Positions 1 through 9,282 of a stretch of DNA of 64,000 bases are shown here, one piece after another. The stretch lies in NCBI RefSeq assembly GCF_001278035.1, contig NZ_CP009452.1:715501-779500 (forward strand). The letters are read 5' to 3'. The stretch's first letter is position 1. Each line of letters begins with the position of its first letter. This DNA comes from Sphingopyxis sp. 113P3 (GTDB taxonomy: Bacteria; Pseudomonadota; Alphaproteobacteria; Sphingomonadales; Sphingomonadaceae). The translations under genes were made by a program, and so were the position numbers. The notes beneath the pieces were generated by a model that had not been told where the DNA came from, made no database searches, and saw nothing but the letters and a program-made list of their open reading frames with translations.

Positions 1-372
1 GAAGGGACCGCTGACCGCGTCGACATTCGCATAGGCCGCGTCAACCGCGGCCTGATCTTCGCCATATTGCTTCTGGAAGGCGATGAACTCTGCCGGCTGA
101 AAAGCAAAGACGCGGCCTTCGGGTCCGACTGCGGCGGCAAGAAGGCGGGTGACATAGCCGCTTCCCATCACGAAATCACCGACCGTCTCACCTGGAGCCA
201 CCTCGGCGAAAGCGAGTAGTTCGGCGGGCTTGCGCCGTGTATCGCGCTCGCGGTCGGCAGCGGGGCGGGCGGGGTCGGCGATCGCGGCGCTGTAATCTGG
301 GGCGGCCGCAGACGTGGCCGCGAGCGGGACGGCGGCCTGAAGAAGCAGGGCGAAGGTAAGCGTGCGGAACAT
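1..372 (-). CDS. Secreted SAM-methyltransferase-like protein, partial (5' part)
   Basis: Only the first 124 codons are present; the frame runs off the left edge without a stop. The start is the ATG read on the minus strand at 372. Residues 1-24 look like a signal peptide (MFRTLTFALLLQ, then an Ala-rich end). Next come DRERDTRRKPAELLAFAEV and GDFVMGSGYVTRLLA, which occupy the place of SAM-binding motif I in class I methyltransferases, as in the exported methyltransferase-like proteins common in sphingomonads. The catalytic half lies outside the window and the substrate is unknown. It is divergent from the amidohydrolase at 497. The family call is fairly safe; enzymatic activity is not shown. 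Confidence 0.8.
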   Translation of the reverse strand, partial: MFRTLTFALLLQAAVPLAATSAAAPDYSAAIADPARPAADRERDTRRKPAELLAFAEVAPGETVGDFVMGSGYVTRLLAAAVGPEGRVFAFQPAEFIAFQKQYGEDQAAVDAAYANVDAVSGPF

Positions 373-460
373 GAGGGCGACTCCCAATGGCCTGGCGCGC
401 CATCATAGCGATTTGCCGCGGGACGGGCGCGATTATTTGCACATCCGGAATTTGATGATA

Positions 461-477
461 GGTTTCTTCCTGAAACC
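461..477. repeat. Small inverted repeat upstream of the amidohydrolase
   Basis: GGTTTC (461-466) and GAAACC (472-477) are perfect inverted arms around TTCCT, 20 bases before the start codon at 497. It could be a leader hairpin or a short operator in the divergent promoter region 373-496. Nothing else in that 124-base gap is recognisable. Confidence 0.35.
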
Positions 478-496
478 AAAAATCGGGAGAGTCGGG

Positions 497-2236
497 ATGT
501 ACGATCTGGTAATTCGCGGCGGCACGGTCGTCGATGGCACGGGCGCCGCTCCCTTCGTTGCCGATGTCGCGATCGAGGGTGACCGAATTGCCGCGGTGGG
601 CGCCAATCTGGGCTCCGGTCGCGAAGAGATCGACGCCAGCGGCAAGATTGTCGCGCCGGGCTTTGTCGACGTCCACACCCATTATGACGGGCAGGCGACC
701 TGGGATGCGGAAATGGCGCCGTCGAGCTGGCACGGGGTCACCACCGTCGTGATGGGCAATTGCGGGGTCGGCTTCGCGCCGGCGAAGCCCGACCGCCACG
801 AGTGGCTGATTTCGCTGATGGAGGGGGTCGAGGACATCCCGGGCTCTGCGCTCGCGGAAGGCATGCGCTGGGATTGGGAGACGTTTCCCGAATATATGGA
901 CGCGCTCGAACGGCTGCCGCGCACCATCGATGTGGCGTGCCATGTTCCACATGGCGCGGTGCGGGCCTATGTGCTCGGCGACCGCGAAAAGCCTGGCGCG
1001 ATTCCGACCGAAGAAGACATAGCGGAGATGTCGCGCATCGTCGAGGAAGGCGTGCGCGCGGGCGCCCTGGGATTCTCGACCAGCCGCACCGTGCTTCACA
1101 AATCGGTCGATGGCGAACTCGTTCCCGGGACCACCGCGACGGCCGAGGAACTGATCGCGATCGGCCGTGCGATGGGGCGCGTGGGCTATGGCGTATTCGA
1201 AATGGCGAGCGATCTGAAGCGCGAGTGGAACGAGTTTCAGTGGATGGGGGACCTTAGCCGCGAGACCGGCCTGCCGGTGACTTTCGCGGCGCTCCAGTCG
1301 ATCGCCAAGGAGCTGCCGCTCGAGGAGCAGATCGAGGAAATGCGGCGCCAGAACGCGACCGGCGCGAATATTGTCGCGCAGATCGCGCTGCGCGGCAACG
1401 GGGTGATCATGGCCTGGCAGGGCACCGTTCACCCCTTCCGCTTCAAGCCCGCGTGGAACGAGATTGAGGGACTGCCCTGGGAAGCGCAGCTTGCACATCT
1501 CAAGGATCCCGCCTTCCGCACCCGCATGACGCAGGAGCCCAACGTCTATCCCGAGAGCGATATCCTCGACTTCCTGAAGGTCGTCGCCGAAGGCTGGCCG
1601 GTTCATTTCGAGATGGACCCCGACTTCAACTACGAGCCGCGGATGGACGAGAGCATCGCCGCGCGCGCGGCGGCTGCGGGGGTGACGCCCGCCGAATATG
1701 CCTATGATCTTCTGATGAAGGACGATGGCAAGGGCTTCATCTATTTCCCCATCCTCAACTATCGCGACGGCAACCTCAATTTCCTCGAGGCCCTGCAGGC
1801 GGCGGACGACACGGTGAACAGCCTGTCGGACGGCGGCGCGCATTGCGGCACGATCTGCGACGCGGCCTCGCCAACCTTCATGCTGCAGCACTGGGTGCGC
1901 GACCGCAAAGGCCATCGGATTGCGCTTGAACATGCGATCAAGCGCCAGTGCCGGGACACGGCGCTTCTCTATGGGCTCGACGACCGCGGCCTGCTCGCAC
2001 CGGGCTATCTTGCCGACCTCAACGTGATCGACATGGAGAGGCTGAAACTCGGCAAACCCTGGCTCGCCTTCGACTTGCCCGCGGGCGGCAAACGGCTGCT
2101 GCAAAAGGCCGAGGGTTATGTCGCGACCATCAAGTCGGGCGTGGTCACCTTCCGGGATGGCGAGATGCAGGGACCCACGCCGGGCGGCGTGATCCGCGGC
2201 CCGCAGCGCGTTGAAATGGCGATGGCGGCGGAGTGA
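497..2236 (+). CDS. N-acyl-D-amino-acid deacylase / amidohydrolase family 3 protein
   Basis: A 579-residue metal-dependent hydrolase of the D-aminoacylase/dihydroorotase-like superfamily, predicted to cleave an N-acyl or cyclic amide bond in the cytoplasm. The N-terminus [16 protein letters not shown] is the usual beta-sandwich start of the family. The metal motif [14 protein letters not shown] (HxH) lies near residue 57, NCGVGFAP follows, and [13 protein letters not shown] near residue 446 carries the late Asp/His. The reading frame is open back to 362, but the family N-terminus and the GGGAG-like run at 485-489 favour ATG 497. The substrate cannot be told from sequence. It converges with the DUF885 gene. 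Confidence 0.9.
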   Translation: MYDLVIRGGTVVDGTGAAPFVADVAIEGDRIAAVGANLGSGREEIDASGKIVAPGFVDVHTHYDGQATWDAEMAPSSWHGVTTVVMGNCGVGFAPAKPDRHEWLISLMEGVEDIPGSALAEGMRWDWETFPEYMDALERLPRTIDVACHVPHGAVRAYVLGDREKPGAIPTEEDIAEMSRIVEEGVRAGALGFSTSRTVLHKSVDGELVPGTTATAEELIAIGRAMGRVGYGVFEMASDLKREWNEFQWMGDLSRETGLPVTFAALQSIAKELPLEEQIEEMRRQNATGANIVAQIALRGNGVIMAWQGTVHPFRFKPAWNEIEGLPWEAQLAHLKDPAFRTRMTQEPNVYPESDILDFLKVVAEGWPVHFEMDPDFNYEPRMDESIAARAAAAGVTPAEYAYDLLMKDDGKGFIYFPILNYRDGNLNFLEALQAADDTVNSLSDGGAHCGTICDAASPTFMLQHWVRDRKGHRIALEHAIKRQCRDTALLYGLDDRGLLAPGYLADLNVIDMERLKLGKPWLAFDLPAGGKRLLQKAEGYVATIKSGVVTFRDGEMQGPTPGGVIRGPQRVEMAMAAE

Positions 2237-2244
2237 TCCGCCGC
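2225..2244. terminator. Hairpin across the amidohydrolase stop codon
   Basis: GCGGCGGA (2225-2232) pairs perfectly with TCCGCCGC (2237-2244) around GTGA, which contains the stop codon. It lies between two convergent genes and may help end transcription. It has no T-tract on either side, so it is not a canonical intrinsic terminator. Confidence 0.35.
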
Positions 2245-2254
2245 CGCGCGGCGA

Positions 2255-3829
2255 TTATGGCGCGAGAAGGTCGGCCGGCAGCGTGGGCTCGCTAAGAATC
2301 AACGTCATTCGCCGCCAGCTTTCGTCGCGGTCGGGACCGCCGCGCTCGACATAGGCGCGCACCATCTCCTCGCCGATCCCGTAGTTGATCACATAGCTGC
2401 GATACTGGTCGGTAAAGGCGACCGACTGTTCGGCGCGCTTGGGCGAGACGAGGAGATATTTCTGTGTCAGCGCGACGGCGGTCGGTCGGTCGATCACGCC
2501 GTCGAGATATTGCTGTGCGATGGTGAGGCGCGCGCCCTGCAGCGTTTTCAGCGCATCGTTGAGCTTCCAGTAGCGATCATCACCCGGCGGGGCGATGCCC
2601 GCGAGCGGCATCAGCACGTCGCGCTCGGTGTCGGGACGCGTATTGTCGGGGAAGGCGAGGTCGATGCCGTAATTGGCGCTCCCCTCGGCGATCAGGCTTT
2701 GCGGGCTGTAAAGCGGGTAGACGCTGAACTCGGTCCAGCCGCGCGCCTTCACCAGCTGCTCCTCCAGCTTCATGTTGAGAAGGTGATGGCCGGGATAGCC
2801 CTCGTGGCAACCGAGGTCGAGCGCACGCGACAGGCGGATCGGAAGGTCGGTATTGACCTGGATGATGCTGTGGTAGCCCCCCTGGTAGTAATTATAACCG
2901 CTCCAGCTCTTGCCGGTCACGAATTGCAGGTCGAAGCTCTCCTGCTCAGGCATCGTGACATGGGCGGCGGTGCGGCCGCGGCAGCGTGCGATCGCGGCGT
3001 CGAACACGGGCTTCAGCTTGTCTTTCGGGATGGTGAAGCGGTCGAGAAAGGTCTCCACCCGCGCCGCGAGCGGGCCATCGCCCGGGACGAGCGCCTCGAC
3101 CGCGACAAGCTGCGCGTCATAGCTTGCAAGCGGCTTCAGTTCGGGCCGCACGCCAAACAGGCGTTCGGCTTCCTCGATGAAGGGAAAGCGCGTCCCCTCC
3201 ATCATCATCAATCGCGTCTCGGCGGCCCGAAGCTGCGCGCGAAGGAAGGCGGCGCGGCGCCGTTCGATGGGATCGGAAAGGTCGGGCGTGGCCGCGTCGA
3301 GCTTGGCCATCAGCTGCCGAGCGGCCAAAAGCAGTGTCGGCTTGTCGCGCGGCGCCTTCGTCGCGGCCTCGAGGAGGCTCGGCGGGCCATAATAGGCGTC
3401 GATGTACCCCCGCTCGTGGGTCCCGATTTCGAGGGTAAGGAGCACATAGGCGGATGCGATCGCATCGACCGCCTGCGCCGCATACATGGCCGCTGTGGGG
3501 TCGGCGGGGGCGGTGGGAGCGGGCCATGCGTTCGCATCCGGGGTGCGAGCGGCCGTCGGCGCGGCGGGCGCATTGGGTGCCGGCAAATCGGTCACGCCGG
3601 ACAGTATCTCCATCCGGCTCACGTCGATGGCGGGCAACTCGGCGCCCACCTTGGCGGGCGAGCCTGGCTCTTCAGGATGAAGGGCAGGAGCAGACGAGCG
3701 AGGAGTGGGAGCGTCTTTTTCCTGCGCCTTTCGCTCGGCAACGACGCGCTTCATTTCAGGATCGAGTGCGTAGCAGCCCGACAGGGCCGCGCTGGAGACG
3801 AGCAGCATGAGGATGAGGGGGTTGCGCAT
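2255..3829 (-). CDS. DUF885 family lipoprotein (putative metallopeptidase-like)
   Basis: A 524-residue DUF885 protein. The lipobox LSGC places the lipidated Cys at residue 19 of MRNPLILMLLVSSAALSGC, so it should be anchored in the envelope. A Pro/Ala-rich linker follows, then the DUF885 domain with the hallmark LGCHEGYPGHHLLNMKLEE, an HExxxxHH arrangement resembling a zinc-peptidase helix. Family members are often called hydrolases or peptidases without firm proof. The start ATG overlaps the nhaA stop as TGATG (3831-3827), so translation is probably coupled to nhaA. The frame continues open upstream inside nhaA, but the signal sequence fixes this start. Confidence 0.88.
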   Translation of the reverse strand: MRNPLILMLLVSSAALSGCYALDPEMKRVVAERKAQEKDAPTPRSSAPALHPEEPGSPAKVGAELPAIDVSRMEILSGVTDLPAPNAPAAPTAARTPDANAWPAPTAPADPTAAMYAAQAVDAIASAYVLLTLEIGTHERGYIDAYYGPPSLLEAATKAPRDKPTLLLAARQLMAKLDAATPDLSDPIERRRAAFLRAQLRAAETRLMMMEGTRFPFIEEAERLFGVRPELKPLASYDAQLVAVEALVPGDGPLAARVETFLDRFTIPKDKLKPVFDAAIARCRGRTAAHVTMPEQESFDLQFVTGKSWSGYNYYQGGYHSIIQVNTDLPIRLSRALDLGCHEGYPGHHLLNMKLEEQLVKARGWTEFSVYPLYSPQSLIAEGSANYGIDLAFPDNTRPDTERDVLMPLAGIAPPGDDRYWKLNDALKTLQGARLTIAQQYLDGVIDRPTAVALTQKYLLVSPKRAEQSVAFTDQYRSYVINYGIGEEMVRAYVERGGPDRDESWRRMTLILSEPTLPADLLAP

Positions 3830-5115
3830 CAGACCGGCACGGCTCCTTTTGTTTCCGACGTGTCGCGGACATCGCCGTCGGTGTCGATCTCGGCCGCGCT
3901 GTCGGCCTCGATCGCGGCATGATCGGGATGCGGCGGCGCGAAGCGGAGGACTGCAAATCCTGCGAGCGCCGCAATGAGCGATCCCATCAGGATGCCGATC
4001 TTGGCTTCTTCTATCAGCAAGGCGTTGCCCGGGAAAGCGAGGCTCCCGATGAAAAGGCTCATCGTAAAGCCAATTCCGCATAGCAGCGCAACGCCGTAGA
4101 CCTGGAGCCAGGTCGCGCCGCGCAGCCGCCCGGCAATGCCGAAGCGAACCGACAGCCAGACACTCCCGAAAATGCCGATCTGCTTGCCCAGAAACAGGCC
4201 CGCAGCGATGCCGAGCGGGAGCGGAGCGAAGGCCTGATCTGCGGTGAGCCCGCCGAGGTCGACCCCGGCGTTCGCAAAGCCGAACAGCGGCACGATTGCG
4301 AAAGCGACCCAGGGGTGAAGCGCATGTTCGAGCCGGTGCAGCGGTGACGTCGCGCTGTCGGGTGCGCCCGGTGTACTCTCGAACGGGATGGCCATCGCCG
4401 CGAGCACCCCGGCGATCGTCGCATGGACCCCGGACAAGAGCATCGCATACCAGAGAAGCACAAACATCAGCAGGTAGAGGCTCAAACGCTTCACGCCTGC
4501 ACGATTGAGCGCAAACAAGATCCCGAGCAGCACCGCTGCGGCGGCGAGCGCGGCGAGGTCGATCTTTGCGGTGTAGAAAAGGGCGATGATCGCAACCGCC
4601 CCCATGTCGTCGACGATCGCGACGGTGACGAGGAAGAGCTTGAGCGATGTGGGCGCGCGCTTGCCGAGCAGGGCGAGAACGCCGATCGCAAAGGCAATGT
4701 CCGTCGCTGCCGGGATCGCCCAGCCTTGGGCGAGCCCCGGCTCGCGCCCGGCGAACAGGGTATAGAGGATTGCGGGCACCACCATCCCCGCTGCCGCCGC
4801 GATCATCGGCAGCCGCCGCCGGTCCCAGCTGGCGAGCCGGCCATCGACGAACTCGCGTTTGATTTCGAGGCCAACGAGCAGGAAGAAGACCGCCATCAAC
4901 CCGTCGTTGATCCACAAATGCACCGTCATCGGGCCGAGCTTCTCGGTCAGTGTCGGGCCGGTCACCGCATGGATGGTGTCATGATAGACCGTACCGAGGG
5001 AGGAGTTGGCAACGATCATTGCCAGCGCCGCCGCGAGGATCAGCAATATTCCCCCGGCGCTCTCGCTTTCGAGGAAGCCGCGCAGTGCGGAGCGAGGGAC
5101 GGAGCGGGGAGCCAT
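3829..5115 (-). CDS. nhaA: Na+/H+ antiporter NhaA
   Basis: A 428-residue inner-membrane sodium/proton antiporter that exports Na+ in exchange for protons and supports pH and salt homeostasis. NhaA signatures are clear: ALAMIVANSSL, LWINDGLMAVFFLLVGLEIK, ATDIAFAIGVLALLG and IVDDMGAVAIIALFYT, whose paired Asp residues match the ion-binding D163/D164 of E. coli NhaA. About 11-12 hydrophobic segments are visible. The open frame extends to 5181, but ATG 5115 is preceded by AGGA in ACAGGATATCACC and starts the conserved region. The last base of its stop is the first base of the downstream DUF885 start. Confidence 0.96.
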   Translation of the reverse strand: MAPRSVPRSALRGFLESESAGGILLILAAALAMIVANSSLGTVYHDTIHAVTGPTLTEKLGPMTVHLWINDGLMAVFFLLVGLEIKREFVDGRLASWDRRRLPMIAAAAGMVVPAILYTLFAGREPGLAQGWAIPAATDIAFAIGVLALLGKRAPTSLKLFLVTVAIVDDMGAVAIIALFYTAKIDLAALAAAAVLLGILFALNRAGVKRLSLYLLMFVLLWYAMLLSGVHATIAGVLAAMAIPFESTPGAPDSATSPLHRLEHALHPWVAFAIVPLFGFANAGVDLGGLTADQAFAPLPLGIAAGLFLGKQIGIFGSVWLSVRFGIAGRLRGATWLQVYGVALLCGIGFTMSLFIGSLAFPGNALLIEEAKIGILMGSLIAALAGFAVLRFAPPHPDHAAIEADSAAEIDTDGDVRDTSETKGAVPV

Positions 5116-5343
5116 AAGGTGATATCCTGTCAAAAGCTGTATTTTTTGAAGTCTAGTAGCGAGCGTTTCGCAGTTCGTCACCCTCGAGCGGCTGCGGCTG
5201 ATGCCGGAACGGCCCCCTTGCAGCGCAGGCCCGCCTTCTGATGGCGCCGCGCGACACAGCCGATTCCCCGGCTCTGAAAAATCGTCTAGGGTTTGCGGAA
5301 TCGGCGCCGCCCGGGCGCCCGTCTCACGCTTCGGGGCCTGTCC

Positions 5344-6252
5344 TTGGATCTCTATCTTCCTGTCGCCAACCTGTCGGTCAACGCGCTGGTCATCATCCTC
5401 CTGGGAGGCGGGGTCGGCTTTCTGTCGGGCATGTTCGGTGTAGGCGGCGGCTTTCTGACCACGCCGCTGCTGATCTTCTACGGTATACCTCCCACAGTCG
5501 CAGCGGCGTCGGCCGCGACGCAGGTGACAGGCGCCAGCGTGTCGGGAACCCTGGCCTATCTCGAGCGGGACGGGGTCGACCTGCGCATGGGGGCAGTGCT
5601 CGTTGCAGGCGGCCTCATCGGATCGCTCATCGGCGCGGGGCTCTTCGAGCTGCTGACTGCCTGGGGCCAGATTGATACCGTCATTTCGATACTTTATGTC
5701 GTGCTCCTGGGATCGGTCGGCACGATCATGGGGCGCGAGGCGTGGGGGTCACTGCGCGCGATGAAGGCCGGAATGCCCCCGCCTCCGCGCAAGCGCCGCC
5801 ATCATCCGATGGTCGCGAATCTGCCGCTGCGCTGGCGTTTCTATCGCTCGGGTCTTTATATCTCGCCGCTCGCCCCGCTGCTGCTGGGCATGGGGGTCGG
5901 CGTGCTCACGATGCTGCTTGGCGTGGGCGGCGGTTTCATCATGGTTCCCGCGATGGTGTACCTGCTCGGCATGGGGACGCAGGTCGTCGTCGGCACCTCG
6001 CTGTTTCAGATCCTGTTCGTGACGATCGCCACGACGATGGTGCACTCGATGACAACAGGTGCTGTCGATATCGTGCTTGCGGGCCTCCTCTTGCTCGGGA
6101 GCGTGACCGGAGCGCAGGTGGGCGCGCGCTTTGCCCAGTCGGTGCGACCGGAATATCTGCGGTTGCTGCTCGCGGGGATCGTGCTCCTTGTCGCACTGCG
6201 CATGGGGGTGGACCTCTTCATTCGCCCCGATGAAATCTACACCGTACAATGA
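5344..6252 (+). CDS. TauE/SafE family anion (sulfite/sulfonate) exporter
   Basis: A roughly 302-residue membrane permease of the TauE/SafE family, proposed for export of sulfite or organosulfonates. Two homologous halves are visible, each with the glycine-rich signature: GVGFLSGMFGVGGGFLTTP in the N-terminal half and GVGVLTMLLGVGGGFIMVPA in the C-terminal half. I chose the TTG at 5344 because residues LDLYLPVANLSVNALV after it look like the family start; an upstream ATG at 5293 is also in frame. Its stop overlaps the next gene as ATGA (6249-6252). TauE genes next to TIGR02186 genes recur in alphaproteobacteria. Confidence 0.88.
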   Translation: MDLYLPVANLSVNALVIILLGGGVGFLSGMFGVGGGFLTTPLLIFYGIPPTVAAASAATQVTGASVSGTLAYLERDGVDLRMGAVLVAGGLIGSLIGAGLFELLTAWGQIDTVISILYVVLLGSVGTIMGREAWGSLRAMKAGMPPPPRKRRHHPMVANLPLRWRFYRSGLYISPLAPLLLGMGVGVLTMLLGVGGGFIMVPAMVYLLGMGTQVVVGTSLFQILFVTIATTMVHSMTTGAVDIVLAGLLLLGSVTGAQVGARFAQSVRPEYLRLLLAGIVLLVALRMGVDLFIRPDEIYTVQ

Positions 6253-7022
6253 CGCGCGCGTTCGCCTTGCTGCTGGGGCTCGCCGCGGCGCTCCTGCCTC
6301 TGAACGCCGCGCAGGCGGCCGACCCCCGGCTGGTCCCCGACGTTTCCAACCGCGCGATCGATATCCAGTACAGCTTCACGGGGGAGGAACTCCTCTTGTT
6401 CGGCGCGATCCTCTATCCTGGTCAGCGCCTTCCCGACGACCGCGCCGACATTGTCGTGGTGCTGAAGGGCCCCGTGCGCCCGATCGTGCTGCGTGAAAAG
6501 CAGCGCGTGGCAGGCATCTGGGTGAATGCCAGCAGCATTCGCCTGCGCACCTCGCCCGGCTTTTATGCAATCGGTTCGTCACGGCCGATCGACAAGCTGG
6601 TCGATGAGCGGACCGCCGCGATCTTCGAGCTCGGGCTCAGCAACCTGTCGATGTCGCCAACGGGCTTTTCGGAAGCGAAAAAGCTTGAACGGTTCGAAAA
6701 TGGGCTGATCGACCTCTATCGGCGGCTTGGTCTTTTTTATGAGGATCCCAGCGCGGTGGAAATCCGGGAAGGCGTGCTCTACCGCGCGCGGATTCCGGTG
6801 CCGGCGCGCGTTCCGGTGGGCAATTACCGCGCTGAAACCTATTTGATCAGCAAGGGCCGGGTCATTGCGGTTGCCTCGCGCGACGTCGAGATCCGCAAGG
6901 CTGGATTCGAACGCTTTGTCGCGCTCGCGGCGCAGCGGCACGGCTTCCTCTACGGTCTGACGGCGGTGCTCCTGTCGCTGACGCTCGGCTATGGCGCTTC
7001 GGCGATTTTCCGGCGGCGCTGA
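6249..7022 (+). CDS. TIGR02186 family membrane-anchored periplasmic protein
   Basis: A 257-residue protein with a signal peptide (MTRAFALLLGLAAALLPLNAAQA, cleaved after AQA) and one C-terminal membrane helix (FLYGLTAVLLSLTLGYGASA) before a basic FRRR tail, so most of it faces the periplasm. The sequence matches the TIGR02186 family, proteins of unknown function coded beside TauE-type permeases. The four-base ATGA overlap with the permease implies translational coupling and joint function, probably as an accessory subunit for anion export. No catalytic residues are obvious. Confidence 0.85.
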   Translation: MTRAFALLLGLAAALLPLNAAQAADPRLVPDVSNRAIDIQYSFTGEELLLFGAILYPGQRLPDDRADIVVVLKGPVRPIVLREKQRVAGIWVNASSIRLRTSPGFYAIGSSRPIDKLVDERTAAIFELGLSNLSMSPTGFSEAKKLERFENGLIDLYRRLGLFYEDPSAVEIREGVLYRARIPVPARVPVGNYRAETYLISKGRVIAVASRDVEIRKAGFERFVALAAQRHGFLYGLTAVLLSLTLGYGASAIFRRR

Positions 7023-7048
7023 CCCTTGGCAGCATAAGCGCTTTTTTT
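7016..7048 (+). terminator. Probable intrinsic terminator after the TIGR02186 gene
   Basis: GCGCT (7016-7020, overlapping the stop codon) pairs with AGCGC (7037-7041), with an inner GCTG/CAGC helix, and is followed by seven T residues (7042-7048). It would separate the exporter pair from the herA-like gene. Confidence 0.5.
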
Positions 7049-7098
7049 ACCAACAGGTGCGATACCGTTTCTCGAACGGACGACAGGCGGGGCACCAA

Positions 7099-8811
7099 AT
7101 GGATATGCAGAGCGGCGCGTTCAGCGCGAGCGACCAGACAGCTGCGCAGACGGTGCGCCTTGCGGGCGGCGGAACCGCCGCGCCGCTCTCGGCGGTAACC
7201 GCGCATCACCGCGATGAACTGTTGATCGGCGAAGTGATCGAGATCGCGGGGTCGGCCTCGCGCATCATCCTCGACGCAGCAGCGCTCGAGCGGCTCACCG
7301 GTTCGGGCGATCCTGCGGTGGCGATGGCGGGCCAGGTCGGCGCGCAGGTCAAGGTGCGCGTGGGCAATGTGTGGCTTCTGGCCAGCATTCGGGACCAGCA
7401 CCTCCACGAGGGCGAGCGGGGTGTCATCATCGCGTCGGTCGATTTCCTCGGCGAAGGTGACGAGGAGAAGCTCACCGGTCGCATCCACAATTTCCGCCGC
7501 GGCGTCACCCGCTATCCGGTGCCGGGCAGCGAGGTTTATGCGGCGACGAGCGCCGACCTCAAGCAGATCTACGCCGCCGACGAGCGCGCGCATGTCGAGA
7601 TCGGGACCGTTTATCCGACGCGGGATATCCGGGGATCGCTCTATGTCGATGCCATGCTTGGCAAGCATTTCGCTCTGCTTGGATCGACAGGTACCGGCAA
7701 GTCGACGAGCGCGGCGCTGATTCTTCACCGGATCTGCGAACTCGCGCCGCAAGGTCATATCGTGATGATCGACCCGCACGGCGAATATTCGGCGGCCTTC
7801 AAGGGCACGGGGGCCCTTTTCGACGTCGACAATCTCGCCATGCCCTATTGGCTGATGAACTTCGAGGAGCACTGCGAAGTCTTCATCACCAGCGAGGGGC
7901 GCGAGCGGCAGGGGGATTGCGACGTGCTTGCCAAATGCCTTCTCCAGGCGCGGCAGAAAAACCGCATGGCCGAGGGCATGACCAAGCTCACGGTCGACTC
8001 TCCCATTCCCTATCTTCTCTCGGACTTGCTCAACATCCTGCAGAATGAAATGGGCAAGCTCGACAAGGCGACCTCGAGCGCGCCCTTCATGCGGATCAAG
8101 GGCAAGATCGAGGAGATGCGGGCCGACCCGCGCTATAATTTCATGTTCTCGGGCATGCTCGTCGCCGACACCATGGCGGCCTTCATCGGCAAGATTTTCC
8201 GCCTGCCATCGGACGGCCGGCCCATCTCGATCATCGACGTATCGGGGGTGCCCTCGGACATCACCGGCGTCGTGGTCGCGGTGCTGTCGCGCCTGACTTT
8301 CGACTATGCCATCTGGTCGCGTGGCGAGCCGCAGCGCCCGATCCTCCTCGTGTGCGAAGAAGCGCATCGTTACATTCCGGCAAAAGACGTCGGCCAGGGA
8401 CAGGCGGTGCGCAAGATTCTCGAGCGGATCGCCAAGGAGGGCCGTAAATATGGTGTGTCGCTGGGGCTCATTACCCAGCGCCCGTCCGACCTTGCCGAGG
8501 GTGTACTCTCGCAGTGCGGCACGATCATTTCGATGCGCCTCAACAACGAACGCGACCAGCAATTCGTCAAGGCCGCGATGCCCGAGGGCGCGCGCGGCTT
8601 CATCGATTCGATCCCGGCGCTGCGCAACCGCGAATGTATTGTCTGCGGCGAGGGCGTCTCGATCCCGATCCGCGTCTATCTCGATACGCTTGAAGAGGAC
8701 AAGCGTCCGGCATCGAGCGACCCGCTCTTCTCCAAATTGTGGCGCGAGACGGGCGGCGAGGTCGAAATCCTCGACCGCGTGGTGAGGCGCTGGCGCAGCC
8801 AGGGGCGCTGA
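7099..8811 (+). CDS. HerA-like ATPase (DUF87)
   Basis: A 570-residue HerA/FtsK-superfamily ATPase. An N-terminal HAS-barrel-like region (about 35-150) precedes the ATPase core, with Walker A GSTGTGKS at 195-202 and a Walker B-type LLVCEEAHRYIP. A C-terminal arginine/sensor region includes RMNNERDQQF-like residues (RLNNERDQQF). HerA proteins form hexamers that pump DNA, in archaea with the NurA nuclease; no nuclease gene lies beside it here. The frame is open from 6991, but ATG 7099 follows AGGCGGGG and starts the conserved part. It is a stand-alone gene between a terminator and a convergent VOC gene. Confidence 0.88.
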   Translation: MDMQSGAFSASDQTAAQTVRLAGGGTAAPLSAVTAHHRDELLIGEVIEIAGSASRIILDAAALERLTGSGDPAVAMAGQVGAQVKVRVGNVWLLASIRDQHLHEGERGVIIASVDFLGEGDEEKLTGRIHNFRRGVTRYPVPGSEVYAATSADLKQIYAADERAHVEIGTVYPTRDIRGSLYVDAMLGKHFALLGSTGTGKSTSAALILHRICELAPQGHIVMIDPHGEYSAAFKGTGALFDVDNLAMPYWLMNFEEHCEVFITSEGRERQGDCDVLAKCLLQARQKNRMAEGMTKLTVDSPIPYLLSDLLNILQNEMGKLDKATSSAPFMRIKGKIEEMRADPRYNFMFSGMLVADTMAAFIGKIFRLPSDGRPISIIDVSGVPSDITGVVVAVLSRLTFDYAIWSRGEPQRPILLVCEEAHRYIPAKDVGQGQAVRKILERIAKEGRKYGVSLGLITQRPSDLAEGVLSQCGTIISMRLNNERDQQFVKAAMPEGARGFIDSIPALRNRECIVCGEGVSIPIRVYLDTLEEDKRPASSDPLFSKLWRETGGEVEILDRVVRRWRSQGR

Positions 8812-8851
8812 TTTTCCGGGCGTGCGGCCTCGCGACCGCCGGACGGAAATA

Positions 8852-9238
8852 TTATCCCTGCGGGGGCTCCCATAGTTCGATCGGATTGCCCTCAGGGTCG
8901 TGCACGCGCGCAAAGCGGCCGATTGCGGGGTCGTTCCATTCGTCCTTTGTAATGATCTCCTCGCCCGCAGCGCGGAATGGCTCGAGTACCGCGTCAAGGT
9001 CGTCGACCCGGAAATTGACCATGTGCTGACGGTCGGGCGGGAAATAATCGCTGTCCGCCTTGAAGGGTGCGAAGACGAGGGGGCCGGCGGTGACGTTCCA
9101 GACCCACTCGTTGGGCGCTATGCTGTTGTCCGCACTGCAGCCACCCCCGACGCCGAGCCGTTCTTGATACCAGGCCTTGAGCGCTGCAGGCTCGCGCGAT
9201 CGGAAGAAGAGCCCGCCGATACCTTTTACATGACCCAT
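8852..9238 (-). CDS. VOC-fold protein (glyoxalase/bleomycin-resistance family)
   Basis: A 128-residue vicinal-oxygen-chelate protein. Two beta-alpha-beta modules are visible: GIGGLFFRSREPAALKAWYQ at the start, then MVNFRVDDLDAVLEPFRAAG and the closing RFARVHDPEGNPIELWEPP, in which the Glu before LW is the usual metal ligand. The start is well set by AGGAGGAGG about 7 bases upstream of ATG 9238. The substrate (glyoxal adduct, catechol or antibiotic) cannot be inferred. Transcribed alone, convergent with the HerA-like gene. Confidence 0.88.
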   Translation of the reverse strand: MGHVKGIGGLFFRSREPAALKAWYQERLGVGGGCSADNSIAPNEWVWNVTAGPLVFAPFKADSDYFPPDRQHMVNFRVDDLDAVLEPFRAAGEEIITKDEWNDPAIGRFARVHDPEGNPIELWEPPQG

Positions 9239-9282
9239 GATGCCTCCTCCTGCCGTCCGGCAGGAAGGCTAGGACGATTGGC

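Noticed and set aside
188..2104. Long open frame on the minus strand opposite the amidohydrolase
   Set aside because: It mirrors the codon structure of a clear gene in high-GC DNA; its Arg/Ala/His-rich product resembles no protein family.
8812..8851. TTTCCG/CGGAAA inverted repeat between the HerA-like and VOC genes, considered as a terminator
   Set aside because: The stem has a large internal loop and no T-tract on either strand.
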